NCBI GenBank assembly: GCA_964586225.1
Contig: CAZPHD010000024.1
Location: 1 to 44,878, forward strand
DNA: 44,878 nt
Source of the DNA: JANJUB01 sp964586225
Lineage (GTDB): Bacteria > Armatimonadota > Fimbriimonadia > Fimbriimonadales > Fimbriimonadaceae
Direction of reading: 5' to 3'
This document shows, one piece after another, positions 8,002 through 15,757 of the stretch. The notes beneath the pieces are model-generated. The model was not told the DNA's origin and did no database searches. It saw only the letters and a program-made list of their open reading frames with translations. Made by a program: the position numbers and the translations under genes. Positions within the stretch are counted from its first letter, which is position 1. Each line of letters opens with the position of its first letter.

Positions 8002-8007
8002 ATTCTA
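8002..8007 (-). promoter_or_regulatory. -10-like TAGAAT, probable leaderless promoter of msrB
   Basis: On the minus strand TAGAAT is followed by caaacc and then the ATG at 7995, a six-base spacing. It matches the -10 consensus at five of six positions. Confidence 0.55.
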
Positions 8008-8027
8008 CGGCGTGTTAGCGCGGGTTG

Positions 8028-8064
8028 GCTCGGATTTGCTCGGATTAGCTCGGATTAGCTCCGA
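8028..8064. repeat. 10-bp tandem repeat over a gene end
   Basis: GCTCGGATTT, GCTCGGATTA, GCTCGGATTA, then GCTCCGA: 3.7 units with period 10. It covers the last codons and the TAA stop (8045-8047) of the beta-helix gene and continues toward msrB. Confidence 0.75.
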
Positions 8065-9148
8065 CACCAGCCGCTCGACTTCCTGGGCGGAGGCGGAAGT
8101 CACCACGCTCGGCATCAGTCAGCATTGGGTCCACTCCATAAGTGCCGCCCTTCTCAGGCGTAGGAAGCTGCGGCCGACTCCGCGAAGGCTGATCTAAACA
8201 GAACCAGAAGTTCCCCGCGAAGCGGAACGTCTCGGGCGCGGTTCCCCCGCCGACATTGACCCCACCACTCGCCCAACTCCCGCTATGCCAGACGACAATG
8301 TTCTTCTCGAACACTCCATTCCGGCTCGGCACGAAGCGCGGCGCGGTCGACTCCTGTAGGATACGCAACGCCCACCGCTCGGGGCGATAAATCGTGTTGT
8401 TGCGCACGAAAGCGCCGTCAACGCCCACAAATGCAACCGGCGATACACCGCCCACAAACACGCATCGCTCAACGGTGAGATTCTTCGCCTCATAGCTGGC
8501 ATCCTTTGGGCGGAAGAACTCCAGCCCTGTGCTGCCGCCGAGATTCACGCCTCGATGGCCGGGACGCTCGAATCGCGAGTTCAAAATGCGGATATCTGAC
8601 GAGCCGCCTTTGGCTTGCACCCCATTGTCGCCGCCTTGGCGGAAGGTGCTGTCGCGGATCATCCCTCGGTGGCAGCCGACCATGTCGATTGCCGAGCCGC
8701 CCCAGCGCTCGATCGTCGCGCCGATGACTTCGAAGTCGTCCAGTCCCGATAGCTTGATCCCGTCGTGGTTGCCCGTGGGCAGATCGCTGACTTGGATTCT
8801 TTCCAAGCGCACATGGTGCGACGAGCCGGGCTTCAGCCCATCATCAATGTTCAACCCATTGGACTTCGCCCCTCGGAACTGCAAATCACGCAGGTGCAGA
8901 TGGCTGACGCTCGAAAGCTGCCAGCCGATGAACCGGGGTGCCGAGGCCGCCGACTCGCCGCGGATAACGATCGGCCGCTCCTGAGTGCCATGGCGATCTT
9001 GGCCAAAGAAGGACGCCTCGTAGGTTCCTGCCGCGATGACGATCTCGGTTCCTGGCCGCGCGCGATCAAAGGCCGCGCGAAGCTCGGCCAAGCTCGTAAC
9101 TCGTACGACATCCGGATTCAGCAAGCAGGCGACGAGCAAGAGGCTCAT
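8045..9148 (-). CDS. Exported right-handed parallel beta-helix protein
   Basis: Probably binds or cleaves an extracellular polysaccharide. The 367-residue product has an N-terminal export signal, short and uncharged (MSLLLVACLL; LVAC could be a lipobox). The opening VVRVTSLAELRAAFDRARPGTEIVIAAGTY is the usual first turn of the pectate-lyase-like fold. Repeated coils follow, such as HLHLRDLQFRGAKSNGLNID, VRLERIQVSDL, FEVIGATIERWGGSAIDMVG and IRILNSRFERPGHRGVNLGG. The order resembles chondroitinase-B/PL6-type and related beta-helix proteins; no catalytic residues can be assigned with confidence. It lies nine bases downstream of the NTPase-membrane fusion gene, so the two are probably co-transcribed. 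The stop codon is inside a 10-bp tandem repeat, so the C-terminus may vary between strains. Confidence 0.85.
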   Translation of the reverse strand: MSLLLVACLLNPDVVRVTSLAELRAAFDRARPGTEIVIAAGTYEASFFGQDRHGTQERPIVIRGESAASAPRFIGWQLSSVSHLHLRDLQFRGAKSNGLNIDDGLKPGSSHHVRLERIQVSDLPTGNHDGIKLSGLDDFEVIGATIERWGGSAIDMVGCHRGMIRDSTFRQGGDNGVQAKGGSSDIRILNSRFERPGHRGVNLGGSTGLEFFRPKDASYEAKNLTVERCVFVGGVSPVAFVGVDGAFVRNNTIYRPERWALRILQESTAPRFVPSRNGVFEKNIVVWHSGSWASGGVNVGGGTAPETFRFAGNFWFCLDQPSRSRPQLPTPEKGGTYGVDPMLTDAERGDFRLRPGSRAAGVGANPS

Positions 9149-9157
9149 GCGCCCATG

Positions 9158-10507
9158 CTACTCGAACAGCCGCGAGAACGCATACGCCGGACCCCACTTG
9201 CCCCGCCGTCGGAGCCAGCGAACAAACCCCTTCGGATCAAGCCAACGCACCGCACCAAGCAACGCGAGGCCGACGCCAAACGCCCGCAGGAGAATCCATC
9301 CAACGTCCTCGGTCGTGCTTCCGGCCGCGAAGAGAATCGCGCAAACGATGACGGTCGGCAAGAGAAAGCTGGGTCGTAGCAGATCAAGGGCGGCCTTCCA
9401 GAATGGCTTACGCTGGATGCGATCAAGCACTTCGGGCCGCCTCGTGATGCGCTCCGACAGTTGGGCGGCGAACCGATTGCGCCGACCCCAGGCCCATGCG
9501 GTGACCGTTCCTCCGGCGATGGCGTAGGTACACGCCACCGCGATCACACAAGCGATGAGACCTGGGGTTGGCACGTCGAACGTCCGCTGAACCCATCGGG
9601 TGACGGCGTCGAACGCTCGCTGCAGGTTGTTCCCGAGAAGGAGATACTGTATGAGGAGCCCCTGCAAGCCCGCCCATGAACAGGCGATACCCCCGGCGAA
9701 GAAGGCTCCGAGCCGGTTCCAACCAAAGACGCGATACATGGCGGTCGCCAAGATCCCTTGCACGGTGATGGCCAACATCGGCCCCAGGCGGCTCCCGGAA
9801 GGTGACAGTGCCTTAAGCCCGGCGGAGATCGTCGACACCCATACCACCCGTTCGCGCCGCTGCAACTTCTCGGCAGCGATCGACATCACGATTACCTGTG
9901 TGCTCGCCATGACCAAGCCCGTGACCGGGAACTTGACCGTGTGAAGGGCCGAACCCACCGTCGCTTCGATGCCGCCCGCCCCGGCGCCGTAAATCCCGAC
10001 GCGCTCCCAGTCGCGGAGTTGGTCGAGAACGGCAAGAAGCTTAGCTTCGGCGTCGGGATCATCGGATCGGATGACCACATCAAACGCCTTGCCGAGTTGC
10101 GCGGGCATCGCCTCCAAGGCGCTCTCCCGAACCGACATCACGACAATCGAAGCATTTGAGGCAGCCACGAGCGGCCAGATGGCCATGTGCCCCTTCCCTT
10201 CGGCCTCCCAGCGACCAAACTCGTCCAACAGAATCACATCCGCTTCGATGCTGGCGGCCCATTCGTGCAGGCGATCAACAGTCGATTCGACAGCTGAATA
10301 GCCGCCCTCTTCTTTGCGAAGAAGAAAGGGAAGGGTCTCGTCGGCGCGGATCAGATGCAGAGCATAGGTATCGGCCCCAACCCGCTCCTCCTGGCGCGGG
10401 CCGCCCTGCTGGAGGAACCCGTCTGCGTTGGGAGTACGCGCGGCGAGTTGGGCAAGCAAGGTGGTTTTGCCTGATCCAACCGGTCCCGTCACCGCAACAA
10501 GGAGCAT
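9158..10507 (-). CDS. THEP1/DUF2478-like NTPase fused to a membrane domain
   Basis: A 449-residue two-part protein. Residues 1-165 are a P-loop NTPase: Walker A GPVGSGKTT at 8-16 and Walker B VILLDEFGRWE at 91-101, followed by GKGH. The LDE-G...E...GKG pattern is what THEP1-type nucleotide phosphatases (DUF2478-like) show. From about residue 175 the protein is membrane-embedded: GAGAGGIEATVGSALHTVKF, then several hydrophobic helices separated by basic turns, up to a basic end near RRRGKWG. The first membrane part, with glycine-rich helices and a fixed order of small loops, is reminiscent of ECF-transporter S components; this is an inference. Such a fusion could couple nucleotide hydrolysis to transport. 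It is first in a two-gene unit with the beta-helix protein. Confidence 0.85.
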   Translation of the reverse strand: MLLVAVTGPVGSGKTTLLAQLAARTPNADGFLQQGGPRQEERVGADTYALHLIRADETLPFLLRKEEGGYSAVESTVDRLHEWAASIEADVILLDEFGRWEAEGKGHMAIWPLVAASNASIVVMSVRESALEAMPAQLGKAFDVVIRSDDPDAEAKLLAVLDQLRDWERVGIYGAGAGGIEATVGSALHTVKFPVTGLVMASTQVIVMSIAAEKLQRRERVVWVSTISAGLKALSPSGSRLGPMLAITVQGILATAMYRVFGWNRLGAFFAGGIACSWAGLQGLLIQYLLLGNNLQRAFDAVTRWVQRTFDVPTPGLIACVIAVACTYAIAGGTVTAWAWGRRNRFAAQLSERITRRPEVLDRIQRKPFWKAALDLLRPSFLLPTVIVCAILFAAGSTTEDVGWILLRAFGVGLALLGAVRWLDPKGFVRWLRRRGKWGPAYAFSRLFE

Positions 10508-10513
10508 GCGGTT

Positions 10514-10519
10514 AGCTTA
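10514..10519 (-). promoter_or_regulatory. Possible -10-like site of the NTPase fusion gene
   Basis: Minus strand TAAGCT followed by six bases (aaccgc) and the ATG at 10507. The overlapping GATAAG at eight bases is an alternative register. Weak match. Confidence 0.25.
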
Positions 10520-10560
10520 TCGCAGGCGTCGGGCAGGAAGTATGCGCGAGATCATGTTCG

Positions 10561-10598
10561 CAAAAGAAAATGGGGCCGGAAGCCAACTTCCGACCCCG
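10561..10598 (-). terminator. Rho-independent terminator of tuf
   Basis: On the minus strand an 11-bp stem GGGGTCGGAAG / CTTCCGGCCCC (one G-T pair) closes a TTGG loop. It is followed by ATTTTCTTTTG, a classic intrinsic terminator about 17 bases after the tuf stop. Confidence 0.9.
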
Positions 10599-10614
10599 TT
10601 CCAAGCCCGAGAGC

Positions 10615-11817
10615 TTAGTTGTAGACGTTCGTGATCGTGCCGGCACCGACCGTACGGCCGCCTTCGCGAATCGCGAACTTGGAGCCCTGCTCCATGGCGA
10701 TCGGCTGGATCAGCTCGATCGTCATCGTGATGTTGTCGCCGGGCATGACCATCTCGACGCCCGCCGGGAGGTTGAGCGTTCCGGTGACGTCCGTCGTTCG
10801 GAAGTAGAACTGCGGTCGGTAGCCCGTAACGAACGGGGTGTGTCGACCACCTTCTTCCTTCGAGAGGACGTAGACCTCAGCGTCGAACTTGACGTGCGGC
10901 TTGATCGAACCCGGCTTGGCGCAGACCATGCCTCGCTCGATGTCCTTTCGCTCCACGCCGCGCATGAGAAGACCGACGTTATCGCCCGCTTCGCAGTAGT
11001 CCAGCGTCTTGCGGAACATTTCGATGGCGGTGCAGACCGTCTTGCGGCTTTCTTCGCGGAGACCGATGATCTCGATTTCTTCCATCGAGCGAAGCTGACC
11101 TCGCTCGACACGACCCGTCGCAACGGTGCCGCGACCGGTAATCGTGAACACGTCTTCGACGGCCATCAAGAACGGCTTGTCCTTGTCGCGCTCAGGCTGC
11201 GGGATGTGCGAGTCGACGGCGTCCATCAAGTCGAAGATCGGCTTGAACGCAGGATCGTCAACGGATGCACCACCGGCGAGGGCGTCGAGCGCCTTCACGG
11301 CCGAGCCCTTGATGATCGGGCAGCCCTTGAAGCCGTACTTCTCAAGCAGGTCGCTGACTTCCATCTCGACGAGCTCGATCAACTCAGCGTCGTCCACAAG
11401 GTCGACCTTGTTGATGAACACGACGATGTAGGGCACGCCGACCTGACGAGCAAGCAGGATGTGCTCTCGCGTCTGGGGCATGGGGCCATCGGTAGCGGAC
11501 ACGACCAAAATCGCGCCGTCCATCTGAGCGGCGCCGGTGATCATGTTCTTGATGAAGTCGGCGTGACCAGGACAGTCGACGTGCGCGTAGTGGCGGGTCT
11601 CCGTCTCGTACTCCTGGTGGGAGATGTTGATCGTGATACCGCGAGCCTTTTCTTCCGGCGCGTTGTCGATTTCGTCGTAAGCGACCTTCTTAGCGAAGCC
11701 CTTGAACGCGAGGGCGCCGGTGATGGCGGCCGTCAGCGAGGTCTTGCCGTGGTCGACGTGGCCGATCGTCCCAATGTTGACGTGCGGCTTGTTTCTTTCG
11801 AATTTTGCTCTTGCCAT
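10615..11817 (-). CDS. tuf: Elongation factor Tu
   Basis: GTPase that carries aminoacyl-tRNA to the ribosome. The 400-residue product starts MARAKFERNKPHVNIGTIGH. The G1 loop is GHVDHGKT, switch I contains the conserved RGITIN, G3 is DCPGH and G4 is NKVD. Domains 2 and 3 follow and end VGAGTITNVYN. The frame is open upstream to 11946, but the ATG at 11817 gives the conserved N-terminus. It is a single-gene unit with its own promoter (11917-11946), a leader of about 90 bases and a strong terminator. It is not next to fusA, rpsL or rpsG, nor to secE/nusG or tRNA genes, so the genome may hold a second copy in the str operon; that is an inference. Confidence 0.98.
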   Translation of the reverse strand: MARAKFERNKPHVNIGTIGHVDHGKTSLTAAITGALAFKGFAKKVAYDEIDNAPEEKARGITINISHQEYETETRHYAHVDCPGHADFIKNMITGAAQMDGAILVVSATDGPMPQTREHILLARQVGVPYIVVFINKVDLVDDAELIELVEMEVSDLLEKYGFKGCPIIKGSAVKALDALAGGASVDDPAFKPIFDLMDAVDSHIPQPERDKDKPFLMAVEDVFTITGRGTVATGRVERGQLRSMEEIEIIGLREESRKTVCTAIEMFRKTLDYCEAGDNVGLLMRGVERKDIERGMVCAKPGSIKPHVKFDAEVYVLSKEEGGRHTPFVTGYRPQFYFRTTDVTGTLNLPAGVEMVMPGDNITMTIELIQPIAMEQGSKFAIREGGRTVGAGTITNVYN

Positions 11818-12215
11818 TGCTGTTCTTTTTGGTCCTCTTGTGAGAAATGGCTCGGTGACGCCCGAAGGCTCACCGCCCACCCTCGACCTGCAGCCGGAGT
11901 GGATGGCCGTTGGGAGATTGTACCGTCCCGCGCGTCCGTTGCGCAAGCCGTCTCATCTTGTTGATAAATGCGCAGATTCCCTCTGATCGGATCGCACAAA
12001 TCGCCCGATACGTTAACTGTAAGAGCGGCGAGTTCAGGGGTACCCTCAGGGCAGGCGCGGCATTCTTGCCGGGTCCAACGTCTCAGCAAAGGGAAGGGTG
12101 CGCCGAGCTTAGCGATACGGACATTCGGCTCGACGTAGAACCCAATGAGGTTTTCGGACGTCGTACAGGCGGATTCGGCCTGTGACCCCGAAGCCAAGGT
12201 GAAAGAAAACAATCC
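11818..12215. other. 398-bp intergenic region between divergent tuf and clpC
   Basis: No gene supported. On the minus strand it holds the tuf promoter and a leader of about 90 bases. On the plus strand the only clear element is the clpC ribosome site AAGGTGAAAG just before 12216. I see no CtsR operator, CIRCE element or convincing clpC promoter by eye. Short open frames here have no ribosome sites or recognisable products. Confidence 0.6.
11917..11946 (-). promoter_or_regulatory. Sigma-70-type promoter of tuf
   Basis: Minus strand: -35 TTGCGC (11946-11941), 18-base spacer, -10 TACAAT (11922-11917, five of six matches). The predicted start near 11910 gives a leader of about 93 bases before the tuf ATG. 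Confidence 0.65.
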
Positions 12216-14720
12216 ATGTGGCAACGCTTTACGGAAAGAGCAAGGAAAGTCGTCTTCTACGCACAGGAAGAGGCGCAGAAGTTCGGTGAGGGATACGTCT
12301 CCACCGAGCACCTGTTGTTGGGTCTTGTGCGGGAGTCGGACAGCGTCGCTGCGCGGGTTCTCGAAAAGCTCGGTGTGAGCTTGAACCGAATCCGAAGCGA
12401 GGTGGAGAAGCAACTCCCCCGCGGCGATGCACGCCAGAACCAAGACATGACGCTGACCCCTCGGGCGAAGCGCGTCATTGATCTGGCATACGACGAGGCT
12501 CGCAACCTCAATAACAACTATATCGGCACGGAGCACCTCCTCCTTGGCCTCATCCGAGAGGGTGACGGTCTTGCCGGTCGGGTCCTCGCCAAGCTCGGCG
12601 TGGAACTCGAAAAAGCCCGCCGCGAGGTTATGGCTCTTCAGGACACGGAGACGCAAACCAAGTCGTCCGGGCGAAGCAGCTCCAGCCCAGCCGGTACGGC
12701 TACTAAGACGCAGACGCTCGACGAGTTCGGCCGCGACCTCACCGATCTTGCCCGAGAAGGCAAGCTCGACCCGGTGGTGGGCCGACAGCAGGAAATCGAG
12801 CGCGTCATGCAGATTCTTTGCCGACGCACGAAGAACAACCCGTGCCTCATCGGCGAACCTGGCGTTGGCAAGACTGCCATCGCTGAGGGCCTCGCGCTCC
12901 GAATCGTGAGCGGCGATATCCCCGACCTGCTTAAAGACAAACGGCTGGTCGCGTTGGATCTTGCCGGCCTCGTCGCCGGGACTAAGTATCGCGGCGAGTT
13001 CGAGGAGCGCATGAAGAAGGTGATGGAGGAAGTGCGAAAGGCCGAGGGCCAAGTCATTCTCTTCATTGACGAGCTACATACGCTCGTGGGTGCCGGTGCC
13101 GCCGAGGGTGCCATCGACGCCTCCAACATCATGAAGCCAGCTTTGGCGCGAGGTGAACTCCAATGTATCGGAGCCACCACTCAAGACGAGTTCCGCAAGT
13201 ACATCGAGCGGGATGCGGCGCTTGAGCGGCGGTTCCAGGGCGTCAAGGTCCGAGAGCCATCGGAAGAGGACGCCGTTGACATTCTCAAGGGCCTCCGTGA
13301 GCGCTACGAAGCGCACCACCAGGTCGAGATCACTGATGACGCAATCAACGCCGCGGTGACGCTGAGCCAGCGGTACATCACGGATCGATCCCTGCCTGAC
13401 AAAGCAATTGACCTCATCGACGAAGCCGCCAGCCGGGTGCGACTCTATCAGAGTCTGCCGCCCGAGGACGTTCGACGCGATCGGGTGCGCCTGACCAAGC
13501 TACGCAGTGAAGTCGAGCACCTTGAAAAGCGGGTCAACGAAGATGACCGGACGCAACTAGATGCGCTTCAGCTCAACCTCGAAGAACTTGAGCACAGCGT
13601 GAACGAGCGCGAAGAAGTTTGGGCGTCGCGAGAGATGGTCGAGCCGATCGTCAGCGAGCAAGAGATCGCTCAAATCGTCCAGTCGTGGACGGGAATTCCG
13701 GTGACGAAGCTGGTGGAAGCGGAAACGCAGAAGCTGCTTCGCATGGAAGACGACCTTCACGCGCGGATCATCGGGCAGCACGACGCCGTCTCGGCAGTGT
13801 CGCGAGCCATCCGGCGTTCGCGAAGCGGTCTCAAGGATCCGAAGCGACCGATGGGTGCGTTCCTGTTCCTTGGCCCGACGGGTGTTGGCAAGACGGAGCT
13901 TGCGAAGGCTCTCGCTGCCTACCTGTACGAGAAGGAATCGAACATGGTGCGGATCGACATGTCGGAGTACATGGAGAAATTCTCCGTGTCGCGGCTCGTC
14001 GGGGCTCCTCCGGGATACGTCGGTTACGATGAGGGCGGCCAGCTCACCGAGCAGGTTAGGCGGAACCCGTACTGCGTAGTGCTTCTCGATGAGATTGAGA
14101 AGGCGCACCCCGAAGTGTTCAACATCCTCCTGCAGGTCATGGAAGACGGTCAGTTGACCGACAGTCAGGGCCGCACGGTGGATTTCCGCAACACGATTAT
14201 CATCATGACGTCGAACGTTGGCGTCCGCCCGATCGAGATGGACAAGGGTCTCGGCTTCCGTGAAAAGAGCGAAGACCCGAACGATCCACGCGTCTACGAG
14301 GCGATGAAGAACCGGATGATGGAAGAGATGAAGAAGCTCTTCCGCCCCGAGTTCCTCAACCGCGTTGACGAAGTGATCGTGTTCCAGCACCTTCGCCGAG
14401 AGGAGATTCTGCGAATCGCCGATCTCTATCTGAAGCGAGTGAACGAGCAGGCGGCAACGCTTGGCCTGACGCTCGAACTCAGCGACGGAGTGAAGGATAT
14501 GCTGGTTGATCAGGGCTACGACCCGAATCTCGGCGCACGACCGCTCCGAAGAGCCGTGCAACGATATATCGAGGATCCGTTGTCGGAAGAGTTCCTGTTG
14601 GGACGCTTCTCAAGCGGAGACACGATCGTCGCCGATCTCGACGAGGACAACAAGGTCTTCTTCCGACGGAAGGAAGACGAGGGCCCTCGAAAGAAAGAGA
14701 AGCAACTCGTCAAGAACTGA
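12216..14720 (+). CDS. clpC: ATP-dependent Clp protease ATPase subunit ClpC
   Basis: AAA+ unfoldase that feeds substrates into ClpP; it also acts in stress tolerance and regulated proteolysis. It has 834 residues. Two Clp-N repeats cover about 1-140 (STEHLLLGLVRE and GTEHLLLGLIRE). AAA-1 has Walker A GEPGVGKT near 213 and Walker B VILFIDELHTL near 280. A coiled middle region of about 400-490, with a short UVR-like part, is typical of ClpC and shorter than in ClpB. AAA-2 has Walker A GPTGVGKT near 553 and VVLLDEIEKAHPEV. The D2-small domain ends with a Lys/Glu-rich tail. A ribosome site AAGGTGAAAG precedes the ATG. No mcsA, mcsB or ctsR lies upstream, unlike the Bacillus operon. A strong terminator follows. 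Confidence 0.97.
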   Translation: MWQRFTERARKVVFYAQEEAQKFGEGYVSTEHLLLGLVRESDSVAARVLEKLGVSLNRIRSEVEKQLPRGDARQNQDMTLTPRAKRVIDLAYDEARNLNNNYIGTEHLLLGLIREGDGLAGRVLAKLGVELEKARREVMALQDTETQTKSSGRSSSSPAGTATKTQTLDEFGRDLTDLAREGKLDPVVGRQQEIERVMQILCRRTKNNPCLIGEPGVGKTAIAEGLALRIVSGDIPDLLKDKRLVALDLAGLVAGTKYRGEFEERMKKVMEEVRKAEGQVILFIDELHTLVGAGAAEGAIDASNIMKPALARGELQCIGATTQDEFRKYIERDAALERRFQGVKVREPSEEDAVDILKGLRERYEAHHQVEITDDAINAAVTLSQRYITDRSLPDKAIDLIDEAASRVRLYQSLPPEDVRRDRVRLTKLRSEVEHLEKRVNEDDRTQLDALQLNLEELEHSVNEREEVWASREMVEPIVSEQEIAQIVQSWTGIPVTKLVEAETQKLLRMEDDLHARIIGQHDAVSAVSRAIRRSRSGLKDPKRPMGAFLFLGPTGVGKTELAKALAAYLYEKESNMVRIDMSEYMEKFSVSRLVGAPPGYVGYDEGGQLTEQVRRNPYCVVLLDEIEKAHPEVFNILLQVMEDGQLTDSQGRTVDFRNTIIIMTSNVGVRPIEMDKGLGFREKSEDPNDPRVYEAMKNRMMEEMKKLFRPEFLNRVDEVIVFQHLRREEILRIADLYLKRVNEQAATLGLTLELSDGVKDMLVDQGYDPNLGARPLRRAVQRYIEDPLSEEFLLGRFSSGDTIVADLDEDNKVFFRRKEDEGPRKKEKQLVKN

Positions 14721-14732
14721 GACTGAACTTGA

Positions 14733-14764
14733 GAACGCCGCCAGATTCGCTGGCGGCGTTCTTC
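14733..14764 (+). terminator. Terminator between clpC and rbsK
   Basis: Perfect 12-bp inverted repeat GAACGCCGCCAG (14733-14744) / CTGGCGGCGTTC (14750-14761) with a five-base loop, followed by TT. The genes converge, so it may serve both strands; the T tract is short on each. Confidence 0.75.
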
Positions 14765-14773
14765 CAATTCAGG

Positions 14774-15670
14774 TCATCCCAGTTCGGCCCTGAGAGGCAT
14801 TGAGGGCTGCGCTCCAGGGCGGGTCACGGAAATCGAAGCCGCGGCGATCGCAAAGGGAATGCACTCGGAGACTTCGTAGCCCTCAGCGAGCCCAACCGCC
14901 AAGGCACCGCAGAACGTATCGCCCGCCGCCGTCGTGTCCTCCACTTCCACCGTGGGGGCAGGGAACATCTCCATTTCGCCTTTGAAGGAGTAGAGGGCTC
15001 CCTTGGATCCCAAGGTCAGGATGACATGATCAACGCCCTGTTCGTGAAACCACTGAGCGGTAGGAGCATAGCCCCCGGATTCGTGCAGGGTGATGCCCGT
15101 GAGAATCTCGGTCTCATGTTCATTGGGCACGATCACATTGATGGATCGGTAGATCGCGTCGGGCAAGAGTTGAGCGGGGGCGGGATTCAGGATTCGCCAG
15201 GGGACTTCCCGTACGAGCGCTTCATGAAAGCATGAGGCCACGGTCTTGAGCGGCACTTCCATCTGGGCCAACACGACCCGTGGGTCTTGCGCAAGATCAC
15301 CAAAGGAGCGCCGCACATCGGCGGCGTGGAGCTCGCTGTTGGCGCCTGGGCTCACAATGATCTGGTTGTTACCGGTGGCATCGACCACGATCATGGCCAC
15401 GCCGGTCGCGGAAGGTGTGCGCCAAATCGCCCCGAGGTTGACCCCCGACGATTCCAGCGAGGAAAGCAGGGCCTCGCCAAAGGCGTCTTCGCCAAGCTTG
15501 GCCACAAGCCGAACCTCACCACCCAACTTTGCCGCCGCGACCGCCTGATTTGCCCCTTTACCGCCGGGGTAGGTCTGAAGATCCTCACCCAACACCGTTT
15601 CCCCTGCCAAGGGAAAATGGGGAGTTCGAACCACGAGGTCCATATTGGCGCTACCGCAGACGAGAATCAC
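14774..15670 (-). CDS. rbsK: Ribokinase (PfkB family)
   Basis: Phosphorylates D-ribose at O5 with ATP, feeding the pentose-phosphate pathway; it may use ribose from nucleosides taken up by the importer at 1-2444. The 298-residue product has the N-terminal signature CGSANMDLV and the substrate motif YPGGKGANQAVAAAKLGG (PfkB signature 1). The C-terminal signature DTTAAGDTFCGALAVGL carries the catalytic Asp near residue 247 and the anion hole. Length and motifs fit ribokinase better than fructokinase or adenosine kinase, but another sugar is possible. The start is GTG at 15670. It stands alone, convergent with clpC and divergent from the unknown gene at 15758. Confidence 0.92.
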   Translation of the reverse strand: MILVCGSANMDLVVRTPHFPLAGETVLGEDLQTYPGGKGANQAVAAAKLGGEVRLVAKLGEDAFGEALLSSLESSGVNLGAIWRTPSATGVAMIVVDATGNNQIIVSPGANSELHAADVRRSFGDLAQDPRVVLAQMEVPLKTVASCFHEALVREVPWRILNPAPAQLLPDAIYRSINVIVPNEHETEILTGITLHESGGYAPTAQWFHEQGVDHVILTLGSKGALYSFKGEMEMFPAPTVEVEDTTAAGDTFCGALAVGLAEGYEVSECIPFAIAAASISVTRPGAQPSMPLRAELG

Positions 15671-15700
15671 GCGAAAAGTCTACTCCCGGGCAAAAATCCC

Positions 15701-15729
15701 TTGACGAAAACGCAAAGACCCCATATACT
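15701..15729 (+). promoter_or_regulatory. Strong sigma-70-type promoter
   Basis: -35 TTGACG (five of six), a 17-base spacer and -10 TATACT (five of six). The predicted leader is about 23 bases and contains AAAGGAGG. It drives the gene at 15758. Confidence 0.85.
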
Positions 15730-15757
15730 GTGAAGACGATTCCTCAAAGGAGGCGAT

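Noticed and set aside
10570..11964. 464-codon open frame on the plus strand, antisense to tuf
   Set aside because: Shadow of strongly biased tuf codons; no ribosome site and no recognisable product, and the opposite strand is unambiguous EF-Tu.
12001..12030. Possible clpC promoter around GTTAACTGTAAGAG
   Set aside because: No -35/-10 pair at proper spacing.
11733..13052. 439-codon minus-strand frame covering the start of clpC
   Set aside because: Lies over the conserved N-terminus and first AAA domain of ClpC; the product has no family features.
13557..14561. 334-codon minus-strand frame antisense to clpC
   Set aside because: Antisense shadow with no domain features.
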